64,000 nucleotides of DNA from Candidatus Alistipes faecigallinarum (GTDB lineage: Bacteria; Bacteroidota; Bacteroidia; Bacteroidales; Rikenellaceae). Positions within the stretch are counted from its first letter, which is position 1. Every line of letters begins with the position of its first letter. The stretch spans positions 62,001-126,000 of the forward strand of contig DXDG01000016.1 of the NCBI GenBank assembly GCA_019115605.1. The letters are read 5' to 3'. The notes beneath the pieces were generated by a model, which did no database searches, was not told the DNA's origin, and saw only the letters and a program-made list of their open reading frames with translations. Shown here in pieces: positions 1 through 9,700 of this stretch. The position numbers and the translations under genes are program-made.

Positions 1-1
1 C

Positions 2-313
2 GGGTGGCTTGCAAGGGAGTATGGACAGGCCTGCAGGGTGTGGCATGAACGTCCGATCCGCATGTGGCGTGACGGACAGGAGTTGAACGGTTCGATCGAT
101 CTGGTCTGGGAGACGGACCACGGATGCGTGGTTGTTGATTTCAAGAGCTTTCCGGGAGGTCGGAACATGATTGTCGATCCGGAGGGTGAACATTTTGCCG
201 GACGTTATGCGCCACAGTTGACTGCCTATCGCGAAGTATTGGAAGCAGCCGGAATACAGGTGTTGGACACACTTGTCTGCTACGCCGTGCAGGGATCTCT
301 GGTGCGAGTGTAA
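2..313 (+). CDS. C-terminal end of a RecB/AddA-like PD-(D/E)XK nuclease (5' truncated by window edge)
   Basis: The frame is open to the left edge, so only about the last 103 residues are seen. The segment GSIDLVWETDHGCVVVDFKS has the PD-(D/E)XK layout: an acidic residue in a beta strand, then a D-F-K strand. It is followed by QLTAYREVLEAAG, the Q-x2-x-Y helix typical of RecB-family nuclease domains. The protein ends shortly after a final strand (SLVRV), as do AddA/UvrD-type helicase-nucleases of Bacteroidota. The helicase part would lie outside the window, so the identity beyond the nuclease fold is inferred. A role in double-strand break processing is likely. It may be core DNA rather than part of the island that follows. 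Confidence 0.7.
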   Translation, partial: GWLAREYGQACRVWHERPIRMWRDGQELNGSIDLVWETDHGCVVVDFKSFPGGRNMIVDPEGEHFAGRYAPQLTAYREVLEAAGIQVLDTLVCYAVQGSLVRV

Positions 314-569
314 TTCAGATCTCGTTTTGTTGTGGTCTGTATGTGTTATTTTTTGGCATATATATCGCTGAACGGGTGTTCTAAATGCCGCGATATGTGT
401 TCTATTGTTCCGTGCAAATTATTTTCCTAAAATTTGATTTGGAGATGTAAAAAAAAATCCCGAACATTGTATTGAGGGAGGCCCCAAAAAGGGTCCGGAC
501 CAGAAGGTCAGATAAGATCAAACGATTTACGAATCATTTGTTTTTGTCTGACTTTTTATTTTATGCGCT
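314..569. other. AT-rich intergenic region, left edge of the accessory island
   Basis: This 256-base gap holds no ORF that I can support. It is clearly AT-richer than the core DNA further right and has several homopolymer runs. I see near matches to TAnnTTTG but no exact copy with good spacing, so the promoter of the following cluster is not assigned. Confidence 0.5.
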
Positions 570-1292
570 ATGGCTCAACTGGTCTATTCTGGCATCCCGG
601 CGACGATCCGTACGTTCCGTTACGACGAGGTCGTCAGTTTCTGCGAGGTACGCAAGACATGGGGAGGTTTCTCGAACATGTCAAGCGAATATCCGCTATT
701 ATATAATGGTGTAATCTATCCCACGGCTGAACACCTCTATTTGGCCGGGCGCTTTTCTTCCCATCCGGAGATCGTTGCGGAAATCCTTGCTCACCGCAAT
801 GCCATGTACTGCAAACGACTGTTTCACGGTCGAGCATGGGCTCCGTTGATCCGTCCGGATTGGCCGGAATTGCAGCTGTCGTGGATGCGATTTGTCCTCA
901 ATCTCAAGTATGAACAGCATTCCTCATTCCGGCGGCTTCTGCAGCAGACGGCTGACAAGGTGATTCTTGAGGATTCGACAATGCTCGTCGGCAAGGATCC
1001 GCTCTGCGGCCATTCGAGCTTTTTCTGGGGCGCCAAGGATTTGACGCGCCGGGAGGCCATCCGTAACGAACGTCGTCGTATTACGCGCGAGGCACGTCTT
1101 GAGGGTTGGTCGCAGGCCCGGCTGAAGTTGGCCCGTGAGGAGGTCCGCGAGCGGATTGGGCAACAGGTCCGTGGTGAATTTGTCGGAGCTAACGTACTGG
1201 GGCTGCTCCTTACCGAGTTACGCGATTCGGGCCATCTCGAGTGTTCGATTCCGGAGGACCTGTTGCGGTTGCATGGTGTGACAGCTGCCTGA
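570..1292 (+). CDS. NADAR-family protein (DUF1768/YbiA-like), predicted N-glycosidase on ADP-ribose-type substrates
   Basis: The 240-residue product carries the NADAR signature: an FSN motif at about 34-36, then YNGVIYPTAEHLYLAGRF at 45-62 (family pattern Y-x-x-E-H-x-Y-x-A-x-K/R-F), FFWGA at 151-155, and the closing GANVLGLLLTELR helix at 206-218. NADAR proteins are known to cleave N-glycosidic bonds. Some reverse guanine ADP-ribosylation in DarT1-type toxin-antitoxin pairs, others act in riboflavin intermediate clearance or phage-conflict loci. Residues of about 165-205 form an Arg/Glu-rich helical insertion before the last motif. The ATG at 570 is the first good start. It heads a same-strand cluster and lies 16 bases upstream of the next gene. 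No ADP-ribosyltransferase partner is visible within the window. Confidence 0.85.
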   Translation: MAQLVYSGIPATIRTFRYDEVVSFCEVRKTWGGFSNMSSEYPLLYNGVIYPTAEHLYLAGRFSSHPEIVAEILAHRNAMYCKRLFHGRAWAPLIRPDWPELQLSWMRFVLNLKYEQHSSFRRLLQQTADKVILEDSTMLVGKDPLCGHSSFFWGAKDLTRREAIRNERRRITREARLEGWSQARLKLAREEVRERIGQQVRGEFVGANVLGLLLTELRDSGHLECSIPEDLLRLHGVTAA

Positions 1293-1308
1293 ATAGATTG
1301 ACGGAGCC

Positions 1309-1785
1309 ATGAAACGTCTGTTTTATCTTGCCTTGTCAGCCTGTGCCTTATTCGGATGTCGCCCCACGGAGAAGTCTGCCCAAATCGTCTTCTTCCGCGA
1401 AACGGCACCATTGCACAGCTACGCCACCGTACCTTGGGCGAAACTTGTCCGGGACTATTGGCGTCCGAACAGGAGCGATTGGAACCAGGAGGTCGAAAAG
1501 CAACTCGAGGAAACTGCATTCCCGTATGAGATTGCGGCCGCATACTGGGAACAACTGCAAAGCGCCCGGGAGTTTGTCCATCAGCGGAGTCTGCCGCTGC
1601 GGGCGGTAGCGACCCCGGAGTTTGTCGAGCGGCTTGACCAGCTGGAGGCCGCTTTCGATACGGTCTTTCTGCGGTGTATCTCCGAACCTTATTACATGCG
1701 GCTGCTGCCTGACATCTACAATGAGGTAATCCCGGAGCGACTTGATGTATTGGTCAAAGCGGCAAACAGCGAAGAAGACTATTAA
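1309..1785 (+). CDS. Small predicted lipoprotein of unknown function
   Basis: The 158-residue protein starts with a lipoprotein signal: MKRLFYLALSACALFGC, where LFGC is the lipobox and the cysteine is residue 17. The mature part is mostly helical and rich in aromatic and charged residues. It has no domain I recognise. Export and lipidation are therefore predicted, and the role is unknown. It lies 16 bases after the NADAR gene and 46 bases before the WG-repeat gene, so co-transcription is likely. An envelope lipoprotein inside a cluster with NAD/ADP-ribose-type enzymes is unusual and may mean the cluster is only partly functional as one unit. Confidence 0.75.
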   Translation: MKRLFYLALSACALFGCRPTEKSAQIVFFRETAPLHSYATVPWAKLVRDYWRPNRSDWNQEVEKQLEETAFPYEIAAAYWEQLQSAREFVHQRSLPLRAVATPEFVERLDQLEAAFDTVFLRCISEPYYMRLLPDIYNEVIPERLDVLVKAANSEEDY

Positions 1786-1831
1786 GTAGAATAATAAACA
1801 ATTGACGTATAACCAGTTAAATTTAAAAACC

Positions 1832-3838
1832 ATGACAAAGATTTCATTTGTATCCCAAACCGACGGCGAACTGTATGTCGATACCGAGAAGGTAGCAGCG
1901 ATTACGGCCAATGTACCCTGCGAGTTTGAACTGCCCAAAGGAGCCTATCAGTTCTGTTTTAACGAGACATCGGTAGAAGATGAGGCTACATGGTGGCCGA
2001 CAGTGTTCGATCTTCGGTTGAACGGTTTCGGTTCGGTTGATATCCAGCTGGAGGCGTGGAACAAAGTTCATATCAACCACCACGCAACGATCCGGAAGGA
2101 GGCTATTTTCTCGGATGGAATGACTGAATGTGTGAATTACGCCGAGGATGATCCGAATTCCGAAGTCGACGCCGGGCTGCGCAATGCTCGCCTCGAGACG
2201 CTCAAAACCTCGTACGATAAGGTAATTCCCTTCAACGAGGCGCTCATGATCGTTGTCCGTGAAGGGCTCTACGGCCTTTATGATTTGGATCGGGAGCGGT
2301 TGGTGCAACCCGTCAAGTACCAGAAAATCTGGAGTGCCACGCCGGAATATGCCATTATCCAGCAAGGAGATCTCTGCGGTCTGTTGAGCTCCGAAGGCGA
2401 GAAGCTGACGCCGATCAAATATGCCTGGATTGAGGCCAATACCTCCGCCCGGTTGATTCGGGTATTGATGGTTCCTTACACCGATCCGGAAAGTTCGTTC
2501 GGTCTTGTGGACCGGTCGGGCCATGAAATATTGCTTGGTCAACATGCCGGAATCCCTTCAGCTGAAAGCGATTTGTTCTCCCTCGAGGATTACAATCCGT
2601 GGGCTGATGTTCGGATTTCCACTTTCGGATTTTATAACGAACGGACGGGGGAATATATCCGGCCGAAGTATGACCAGGTCGGAATCCTGTGCCATAATCG
2701 CATGCGGGTCTGCCGGGATGGACTGTGGGGTTATGTCGACGGTAGGGGTCGCGAGGTAATTGCGCTTCGATTCGATCAGGTCGGGAACTTTATGGAGCAA
2801 GGTCTTGCACTGGCCGTACAGAATGGTCAATTCGGAATCATTGATCTTCAAGGAAATTATCTGGTGCAGCCCGAGTATCGCTCGATCGAGATTGTGGCGG
2901 ACCATTGGGTTGCAGCCCGTACGCAGAATGACCAGTATCGGCTGATCGTTCTGCGGGATTTCCGGGTTTTGCCGGCGGAGTATGACCAAATCAAATATCT
3001 CAACGGTCAGGTGATGCTCTTCAAGCAGGGTGAACAGTGGGGCTTGCTGGATCGGGAGGCAAAGGAGACCCTCATCGACGGAGCGTACGACGATCTGACC
3101 CGTCATGACGACCATCTGATTCGGGCCCGGCGTGGCGAGTTCTTCGGGTTGCTTGACCTGCAAGGCAGAGAGGTGCTTCCAATCGTTTATAAACAGATCG
3201 GTGAATGTCACAATGACTTCTTCTATGTGATTATTCCCAAAGAGAAAGAGAATTCGTCGTATTGGTTCCGATGGGGTTGTGTTGATGCGCAAGGGCATGA
3301 GAAGACCCCTCTGGAATACGACTCAATAGAACCGAGTCTGAATGCCGGAGTTTTCCGGGTAACCAGGGACGGCAAAGTCGGATTATGCGACCTGGAGGGC
3401 AACGAACTTCTTGTTCCCACATTCGATAACATCTATGATTTTTACAACGGAGTGGCCGTTGTTTGCCAAAACGGCCATATGGGAGCAATCGACGCGTCGG
3501 GGCAGGTGGTTGTTCCGATTGTCTACGATGACCTCTGGAACTTCCTCGGTGATACGGCGCTTGCCTCTCGTGACGGGAAGTGGGGTGCGGTCGACCGATC
3601 GGGTCGGGAAGTGATTCCCTGCCGATTTGCGGCAACGGAGAGCCGCTTGCACGACGGCTATGCCAAGGTCGGGATTACGGCCCCCTCCATGACGGATCCG
3701 GACTATTCGGCCGACTTCGTGGGGTATGTCAATGAATCGGGTGAAGAGATCCGGTTCCGGCAAGAGTTTGCAAGCTATTACGGCGAGTACGATGGACCGA
3801 ATCCCAATCTTGACGGTCGGGACATTTTCATGGACTAA
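1832..3838 (+). CDS. WG-repeat (KWG) protein
   Basis: The product has 668 residues if started at the ATG at 1832. A longer reading from a TTG at 1802 is open, but the ATG gives a clean beta-rich N-terminal domain. After about 135 residues there are roughly thirteen WG repeats of 35-50 residues, with the form Y-D-x-I/V ... G-x-W/Y/F-G-x-x-D-x-x-G-x-x-x-x-P. Clear copies are LWGYVDGRG, FGIIDLQG, WGLLDREA, FGLLDLQG, MGAIDASG and WGAVDRSG. WG repeats are thought to form a propeller-like or solenoid protein-binding scaffold. No signal peptide is visible, so a cytosolic location is likely. Its place between the lipoprotein and the 413-residue protein suggests a scaffold or sensor role, which is inference. 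Confidence 0.85.
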   Translation: MTKISFVSQTDGELYVDTEKVAAITANVPCEFELPKGAYQFCFNETSVEDEATWWPTVFDLRLNGFGSVDIQLEAWNKVHINHHATIRKEAIFSDGMTECVNYAEDDPNSEVDAGLRNARLETLKTSYDKVIPFNEALMIVVREGLYGLYDLDRERLVQPVKYQKIWSATPEYAIIQQGDLCGLLSSEGEKLTPIKYAWIEANTSARLIRVLMVPYTDPESSFGLVDRSGHEILLGQHAGIPSAESDLFSLEDYNPWADVRISTFGFYNERTGEYIRPKYDQVGILCHNRMRVCRDGLWGYVDGRGREVIALRFDQVGNFMEQGLALAVQNGQFGIIDLQGNYLVQPEYRSIEIVADHWVAARTQNDQYRLIVLRDFRVLPAEYDQIKYLNGQVMLFKQGEQWGLLDREAKETLIDGAYDDLTRHDDHLIRARRGEFFGLLDLQGREVLPIVYKQIGECHNDFFYVIIPKEKENSSYWFRWGCVDAQGHEKTPLEYDSIEPSLNAGVFRVTRDGKVGLCDLEGNELLVPTFDNIYDFYNGVAVVCQNGHMGAIDASGQVVVPIVYDDLWNFLGDTALASRDGKWGAVDRSGREVIPCRFAATESRLHDGYAKVGITAPSMTDPDYSADFVGYVNESGEEIRFRQEFASYYGEYDGPNPNLDGRDIFMD

Positions 3839-3878
3839 CCACCTGCCATCATAGTATTGTATTAAACTTGAATGAAGG

Positions 3879-5120
3879 ATGAGAACGAAAAAAATGCATC
3901 CCGTAGCCCAATATCGGGAAGACAACGATTTTTTGAAGCAGAATGCCGGATTCCTTTTCAAATACAAGGAATTGATCCTCGGTCACGCCTGGTTTCCATA
4001 TGTGCCCATACCGCTGGATATTCCAGGTATCAGACCGGTTCCGCTGGGTGCCCTGCTGGAGCTGGCAGGAAACAGCAGCGAGGAATTTTGCCTGCTTTGC
4101 GAGAATGCTACCTGGTGGGAACCCATCATTATGGACGGGATCCCAGATAAACTGGCGGTCATAACGGATCCGGAAATCGATATTGAATCCCCGTCTTCGC
4201 TTTTCCTATCCTTAAAAGAGCGGGCTGAAGCGCAGTTAGACGTCATACGAAACAGAGTCCGGGCTCTTTCGGAACTGTGCGCGCAATATAACCACGCGGA
4301 TGCCGTACCTCCAAAAGCGGACTTGAGAGAAGTCGTTTTTTCTTTGGAACGCGCCGGAAATTTGGCTTACCTCACAGATGAACAAGTGGAACGACTCCGC
4401 AGTCTGTTGTGTACCTTCAAGGTCTATGATAGCCTCGAAGAGATGGAGAATTCTCTGGTGGACGTCTTTCTCGAGAGTATCATTTCCGATTGTCGCGACG
4501 GAGCCAGTGTGACCTTTCGTCCCGAATATTTTCAGTATGCCTGGTCCCAGATAGATTACTCGTACCACTTTACTGCCCACTATGCCAAAGATCGGAACGT
4601 CTGTATTTTCTCGGAAAAAGCGGATATTATTAATTCGATTTGGTACATGCGTCGGGCTCAAGAAAAGTATCTGAAGACTCTTTATGTCTCCCGTTTCGAA
4701 GCGATCTTCAATGCTGTAGAGAAGGCAATCAAGGGAGATCCAGACCTTGAAATTGAAAATTTCAATCCTGAAACCCATTCTTTTACTCTAGCCAATCGAG
4801 TAAGTCGGGATCTTCCGGCATTAACCCTTTGGGAGGCTATCGACGGAGAAAATAACTTGGAGAAAGATATTTGGTGGCTTAGGTTGGTACTCGATGATGG
4901 TCCAGAAGACTTAGCAATAGACTTGATTAGGAAGGATGAAGAGCAAAGAAGACGCGAAAATGAACTGGCCCAACGGCAACGTGCTAAAATTTTGATACCA
5001 GCCCATGCTGACCTTTTGGAGCGAATTATCGATGGCGCGGCCTCGGACGAGGATCTGGATCAATGCGTTAAATTGTGCGATCAAATCGAATGGGATCAGC
5101 AGGAAGTCGAGAATGAATAG
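3879..5120 (+). CDS. Unrecognised 413-residue protein of the NADAR/DUF1810 cluster
   Basis: I cannot assign a family. The product is soluble-looking, without signal peptide or membrane segment. It is mixed alpha/beta in its first 110 residues and mostly helical after that. Around residues 355-375 there is a charged helix (RKDEEQRRRENELAQRQR) that could be a coiled coil or linker. The final 40 residues are acidic. The start could be 3879 or the ATG five codons later at 3894. The gene begins 40 bases after the WG-repeat gene. Its last 8 bases overlap the start of the DUF1810-HD gene, an arrangement that usually means coupled translation. It is the best candidate for a new component in this cluster. 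Confidence 0.7.
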   Translation: MRTKKMHPVAQYREDNDFLKQNAGFLFKYKELILGHAWFPYVPIPLDIPGIRPVPLGALLELAGNSSEEFCLLCENATWWEPIIMDGIPDKLAVITDPEIDIESPSSLFLSLKERAEAQLDVIRNRVRALSELCAQYNHADAVPPKADLREVVFSLERAGNLAYLTDEQVERLRSLLCTFKVYDSLEEMENSLVDVFLESIISDCRDGASVTFRPEYFQYAWSQIDYSYHFTAHYAKDRNVCIFSEKADIINSIWYMRRAQEKYLKTLYVSRFEAIFNAVEKAIKGDPDLEIENFNPETHSFTLANRVSRDLPALTLWEAIDGENNLEKDIWWLRLVLDDGPEDLAIDLIRKDEEQRRRENELAQRQRAKILIPAHADLLERIIDGAASDEDLDQCVKLCDQIEWDQQEVENE

Positions 5121-6162
5121 TATTATGATACGAATGAATAACAGAATGGAATTGGAACGCTTTATCAAGGCGCAGCACGGCACTTACGAGAAGGCATTCT
5201 CCGAAGTACGGCAGGGTCGCAAACGAACCCATTGGATCTGGTATATTTTCCCACAGTTGGTCGGCCTCGGGCACAGCTATAATGCCCATTATTACGGCAT
5301 TCGGGATCGAGACGAAGCGAAGGCCTATCTGGCTCATCCGGTGCTGGGAAGCCGTTTGCGGCAGATCTCAGAGCAGTTACTTACCGTCGAAGGGCGAACG
5401 GTTCGGGAAATTTTGGGAGATTTGGATGCCATGAAGGTCCGTTCTTCGATGACGCTGTTCGATGCAGTGAGCCCGAACGATATTTTCGGGTTGGTGCTGG
5501 ACAAATATTACGGAGGACAGCGGTGTCAGTTTACGCTTGAAATGTTGGGTGAAAGGATCGATTTGCAGGAGGCTCTCCGTTATATCGGGGTTGATCCGGC
5601 AGATTTTGCCCTCTACAATCCGATGTTCGCCCGGAGGGTGCACGCCCCGATTCACGGCATCGGACATATCTATCGGACGATGATTGCCTGCGCGCTGTTG
5701 GGCAAGGCCCTGAAGAAACCGCGCGAAGGGTTGCTGGCCTTCTGCGGCGCCTTTATTCACGACCTGGCTCGCCGAACGGATGGAGATGAACCTGAACACG
5801 GACCCAACGCGGCAACGTATTTTTTCGGCCGGTTCCAACGGTTGTGGGACAAGTACGGCCTGACGCCGGAAGAGTGTGAACAGGTGCGGCAGGCTGTTTC
5901 CCAACATTCAACGCGGGAATCATTGCATCCTTCGGATGAGGGTTATGCGGTGATGGCTATCCTCAAGGATGCCGATGCGCTGGATCGTTGCCGCCTGCAT
6001 AGAGGAGGGTTGAACCCCGACTGGCTCCGTTATCGGGAGAGCCGGCGGCTGATTGGCTTCATGGAGCAAATCTGCGCGAAAACCCGAACAGTGAACCGGG
6101 GGCTACCCTTTGCGGATTTTGTAGCGATGTGCCTTTCGAATAACCCATCTTCAGAAGTATAA
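5113..6162 (+). CDS. DUF1810 - HD-domain fusion protein
   Basis: The 349-residue protein has two parts. Residues 12-150 match the DUF1810 family: ELERFIKAQ, then RKRTHWIWYIFPQL, SSMTLFDAVSP and DKYYGGQRCQFTLEML. Residues 175-330 form an HD hydrolase domain with H181 and H185, the H216-D217 doublet (AFIHDLARR), and D286/D288 (LKDADALDR). HD domains with these ligands usually bind two metals and cleave phosphoester bonds in nucleotides or cyclic nucleotides. DUF1810 is normally a short stand-alone protein, and I know of no settled function. The start at 5113 was chosen because AGGAAG lies 6 bases upstream and the start overlaps the previous stop. ATGs at 5125, 5134 and 5146 are alternatives. 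Confidence 0.85.
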   Translation: MNSIMIRMNNRMELERFIKAQHGTYEKAFSEVRQGRKRTHWIWYIFPQLVGLGHSYNAHYYGIRDRDEAKAYLAHPVLGSRLRQISEQLLTVEGRTVREILGDLDAMKVRSSMTLFDAVSPNDIFGLVLDKYYGGQRCQFTLEMLGERIDLQEALRYIGVDPADFALYNPMFARRVHAPIHGIGHIYRTMIACALLGKALKKPREGLLAFCGAFIHDLARRTDGDEPEHGPNAATYFFGRFQRLWDKYGLTPEECEQVRQAVSQHSTRESLHPSDEGYAVMAILKDADALDRCRLHRGGLNPDWLRYRESRRLIGFMEQICAKTRTVNRGLPFADFVAMCLSNNPSSEV

Positions 6163-6238
6163 TGGAATCACATATTGAAATGCATCAGCCAGTTGATGCC
6201 CCTTAATTTTTTTGTCTAATTTATTAAATCTTATCACT

Positions 6239-6409
6239 ATGCTGGACAACTATTTGGTTAAGTATCGTTTTCAGAACTCCAATTGTCAGACGACATTGAC
6301 ACTCCATGGCGAGAGTGAGAGCGAAGCCATACAGAAACTTATTGAACGTGGAACTATTCCCGAGGAGTTGGCCGATGAGCTGATCATTTACTCCGTGGAG
6401 AAGCGGTAG
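6239..6409 (+). CDS. 56-residue hypothetical protein
   Basis: This small ORF starts at ATG 6239. It encodes MLDNYLVKYRF, a polar beta strand region, an amphipathic helix (SESEAIQKLIERG) and a short C-terminal strand. The beta-alpha-beta pattern and even charge distribution look like a folded small protein rather than a random ORF. I cannot name a family. It follows the DUF1810-HD gene by 76 bases on the same strand and is closed by a strong hairpin terminator at 6420-6455, so it is probably the last gene of that unit. Size and position would suit an antitoxin or regulator, which is only inference. Confidence 0.55.
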   Translation: MLDNYLVKYRFQNSNCQTTLTLHGESESEAIQKLIERGTIPEELADELIIYSVEKR

Positions 6410-6419
6410 TACATGACTG

Positions 6420-6455
6420 TCGACAGGTCCCCTTTACAGGGACCTGTCGAATCTT
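6420..6455 (+). terminator. Rho-independent terminator of the NADAR/WG/DUF1810-HD cluster
   Basis: A 12-bp stem (6420-6431 with 6439-6450, core CGACAGGTCCC) encloses a 7-base loop and is followed by ATCTTTT. It lies 11 bases after the stop of the 56-residue ORF and marks the end of the plus-strand unit. Confidence 0.8.
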
Positions 6456-6704
6456 TTGCCGACGTCCAACTCGCTGAATCGTATAGCTTATCGACTGTTT
6501 TCTTGGCTTGTTGTCCTATTAAAATAAACTTTGTTAGCCGGATTGTTACCATGCCGACTATAATCTAAAGAATCTGTATAATCTTTTACCCTTCTTATCC
6601 CAAGATATACTGAATAGTAATTCCAAGCGGTTTGTATACAAAAACGCAAAACGAATCGTAAACGAAGTCGGATTTATAAATCCGACTTCCTCGTATCACA
6701 ACTT
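6456..6704. terminator. Convergent intergenic region with a second hairpin (6664-6689), likely druE terminator
   Basis: No gene is seen here. A perfect inverted repeat, GAAGTCGGAT with ATCCGACTTC at 6664-6673 and 6680-6689, lies 15 bases beyond the druE stop on the minus strand. The T-run on that side is weak. The hairpin probably ends Druantia transcription and insulates it from the opposing cluster. Confidence 0.5.
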
Positions 6705-9700
6705 TCAGACTGGTTTTATCTCCACATCATACATAATCGTTTGATCCTTTGATGAGATATTTATATCACCTTCCGTCCCATCAACTGCATCCACATATCT
6801 TCCATTGCGTCCCAGGAACCAACCGTTTGGAATACCTCCATTCGGATAAAATACCAGGCATTCTCCTCCGGCCTCAACCTTCAGTTCTCGCCAATGAGGA
6901 AGGGTCTTCGGGGAGTTCGAGTTAATATTGAGATCTATTCCCTGTCCAAATACGCGATTGCAGAAATCCTTCAGCACTCCATCACGAGTCTGGTTATCCG
7001 GCAGATTGTCGGTAATTCTTGCGTTATTGGTTCGGCCGTCCCAATATTTTTCCATCTCGAAGCAGAGCTGAATATCTGAGGGTTGAAGAATCTCAACCAT
7101 CCGCTTGACGAACTGGACCGTGAGCAGCATGCCAAGTTCCGATTTCAGATGTTCGTCCTGATAGACAAAGCATACGCTTTGCCTCCGATGCCGCTCCATA
7201 AAAGACGTGATGGCTTTTTGACACTCGGGCTCGATGCCGCAGACCGTATCGTAGAGCTGCCGGACCGGAATCTCCGTCCCGGACGGAATCACAAACTTCC
7301 AACTGTTGCCGGCGTTGGGATTTACAGGTTCCAGGTTGGCGGATCGCAGCGCAGCGGCCATTCCCGGAAGCCGGTAGCAGGTATCTCCGCCCCAGTTCCC
7401 ATCCAGACGGGCGGCAGCGTTATCTTCTGTTACATACAGATCATTCCCTATGGCTGCTATCGGCCATACACCTGGAGTCAATACAGTCTGGGTCTGACGC
7501 AACGAAACATTCGCCTGGCAACGGACCAGAATCAAATATGTTGGGAAATCGATGGCCTTCGCCGTTCCATACAAACACAGAGATGTATTTGCCGGCGTAC
7601 AGTTTTTGTACCACAAGGCCCGGTTAATCGACAAAAAGTCATCATATTGTCCAACCGAATCGGCCGCGGCATAGAGCGTAACCGACGTTCCATCGGACAA
7701 GGCCCGAAGAATATCCGATTTTAAGGTAAACGAAATCTGAGCCTGCTGAGAAAGGTTCCGAATAGAGTCAGGAAGCGTTTCTCGCATCCTGTATTCTTCA
7801 TCCAACCAAGCCTTGGCAGCATCCAAATCTATCTTGTCGCTGTTATTGTAAGTATAGCGGTCAATCAGCATGTCGGGAGTCATCGCCTGAATCAATTCGC
7901 GGATATGATCCAAAACCACATAAATCAGCCCATTCATGCAAAGCCGATTGGAGTAACCGGCCCCACCCTTGGCCTGGTCATACACACACAGCGATCCGAA
8001 CGAGGTGATCAGATAATCGATATCACCCCGATTAATGCCGGTTCGTTCCGCCAATTCGTTGCATATCAGCATACCAAGCGTATGGCGCAGCTTTGTTCCA
8101 TCGAGGACCCATCCCGGAATGTGGATGTCGATTTCGGTATAGTCGGTCTGAATGGTATCCCCCAACACCACATTCCGCAGCAATCGGCCATCACGACGGG
8201 GATTAAACGAGCAGGCCCTGTCACTCTGAACGGATTGATGGGCTATACGCGTTCCGGTCATGAAGGAATCGGGCAAATCGGCCAGATTCTGTGTTGCTGC
8301 ACAAAACTCTGCCTCGGCTCTTCCACACCCAGACTTCGGACAAACACAAAATCCATATCCCATACCAACATTGTAAAACAAAATGGCGGAAGTAATATCT
8401 TCGGCAGAGCTGCGGACCCGGATCAAACGAGAATTATTAACTTGTGGCCAAGATGCTGTCCCGACCAGAGCAACCTCAGTCCTGTAGTATGGGGAATCGC
8501 GGATAAATCGATCGGCAGGATGATTGTTGTCAGAAACAAAGGTCAGTGGACGAATCATGGTTAGAGAGGTTTGGCCATTAACCTTAAAGCGTTGGCTTCC
8601 AGGCGTTCCATCAAGAAAGATCTGCCCGTCGTTATTCTGGGTAATAGAGACAAAATCCGTCTGCTGCCCATACATATTACTCCATCGCAACCCTCCGGAT
8701 ACATAACACTTATTCCCCAAAACAACAACACTTCCCGGTGCATATTGCGACAGAGCCTGCCGAAGCATATAGGAGGGCTTGTCCTGACTCTTGTCATAGT
8801 CAGACTTGGTGCTGAATTCCACCACATTAACCGGCATGGCAGCATTGGGTGTCACTTGATGTGTCGCCAGATATTGCGCCAAATTCGTTTTGAGTAAGGC
8901 TACAAAGGTTGCTTTCAACCAAGACCTATATCTTGCAAAACGATTAGCCTGGTGCTCTGGTTTGGTGTACTCCTCCTGGAGATACTTGAACCTGTCCTTC
9001 AATTCTTGATAAGCACGGTCGAGCATACTCACTGTAATTTGAGCTGCCTCAATCACTGTCATATTTGACAAGACTGTTCCCGCAACCAACGATGACAGAA
9101 TTTGTTGATCAGGAAGATCATTGCCCGATATGAGCTGATTCCTCAACGTAAAAAAGGAGGTCACGTCTGTATCAAGACAAAGCCCTCGAGCAGGAACAAC
9201 CGGAGTATGGTTGGTATCAACGACGACATCTCTTCCCTGATCATCTTCAAGCATGTAGGGTGTAAAAAAGTCAATGATTCGATCATTCAACCGGGGAGCA
9301 TTGCCACCATTTCCTACGGTTCGGATCATGAAAGCTGTAATATGCCGTTTAATCAGTTGTGGACTATTGAGATCCACCTTCGGAATATCGAATGGCCGAG
9401 TGATGAGATTCAAATAGGGATTCTGCATGGTCCGCAATCCCACGGGATCGCTGCCACACAGAGTTACGGCTGCACTGCGGCATTGACCATTTCGGCCGCT
9501 TCGACCTGCGCGCTGCTTGTAGTTCGCTGGATGAGGTGGTACGGAGTTCATCTCCACCAACTCCAAATCGCCAAGATCCACACCCATCTCCATAGTTGTC
9601 GAGCACGTTAAAATATTGATTTTATGCTCCCTGAATTCCTGCTGATAGACATCCAACAACCGCCTCTTGATCTGGGCAGTATGTTCCGCTGAAATATAAA

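Noticed and set aside
824..1543. 239-residue minus-strand ORF opposite the NADAR gene
   Set aside because: Arg/Ser-rich shadow frame across two plus-strand genes, with no recognisable fold.
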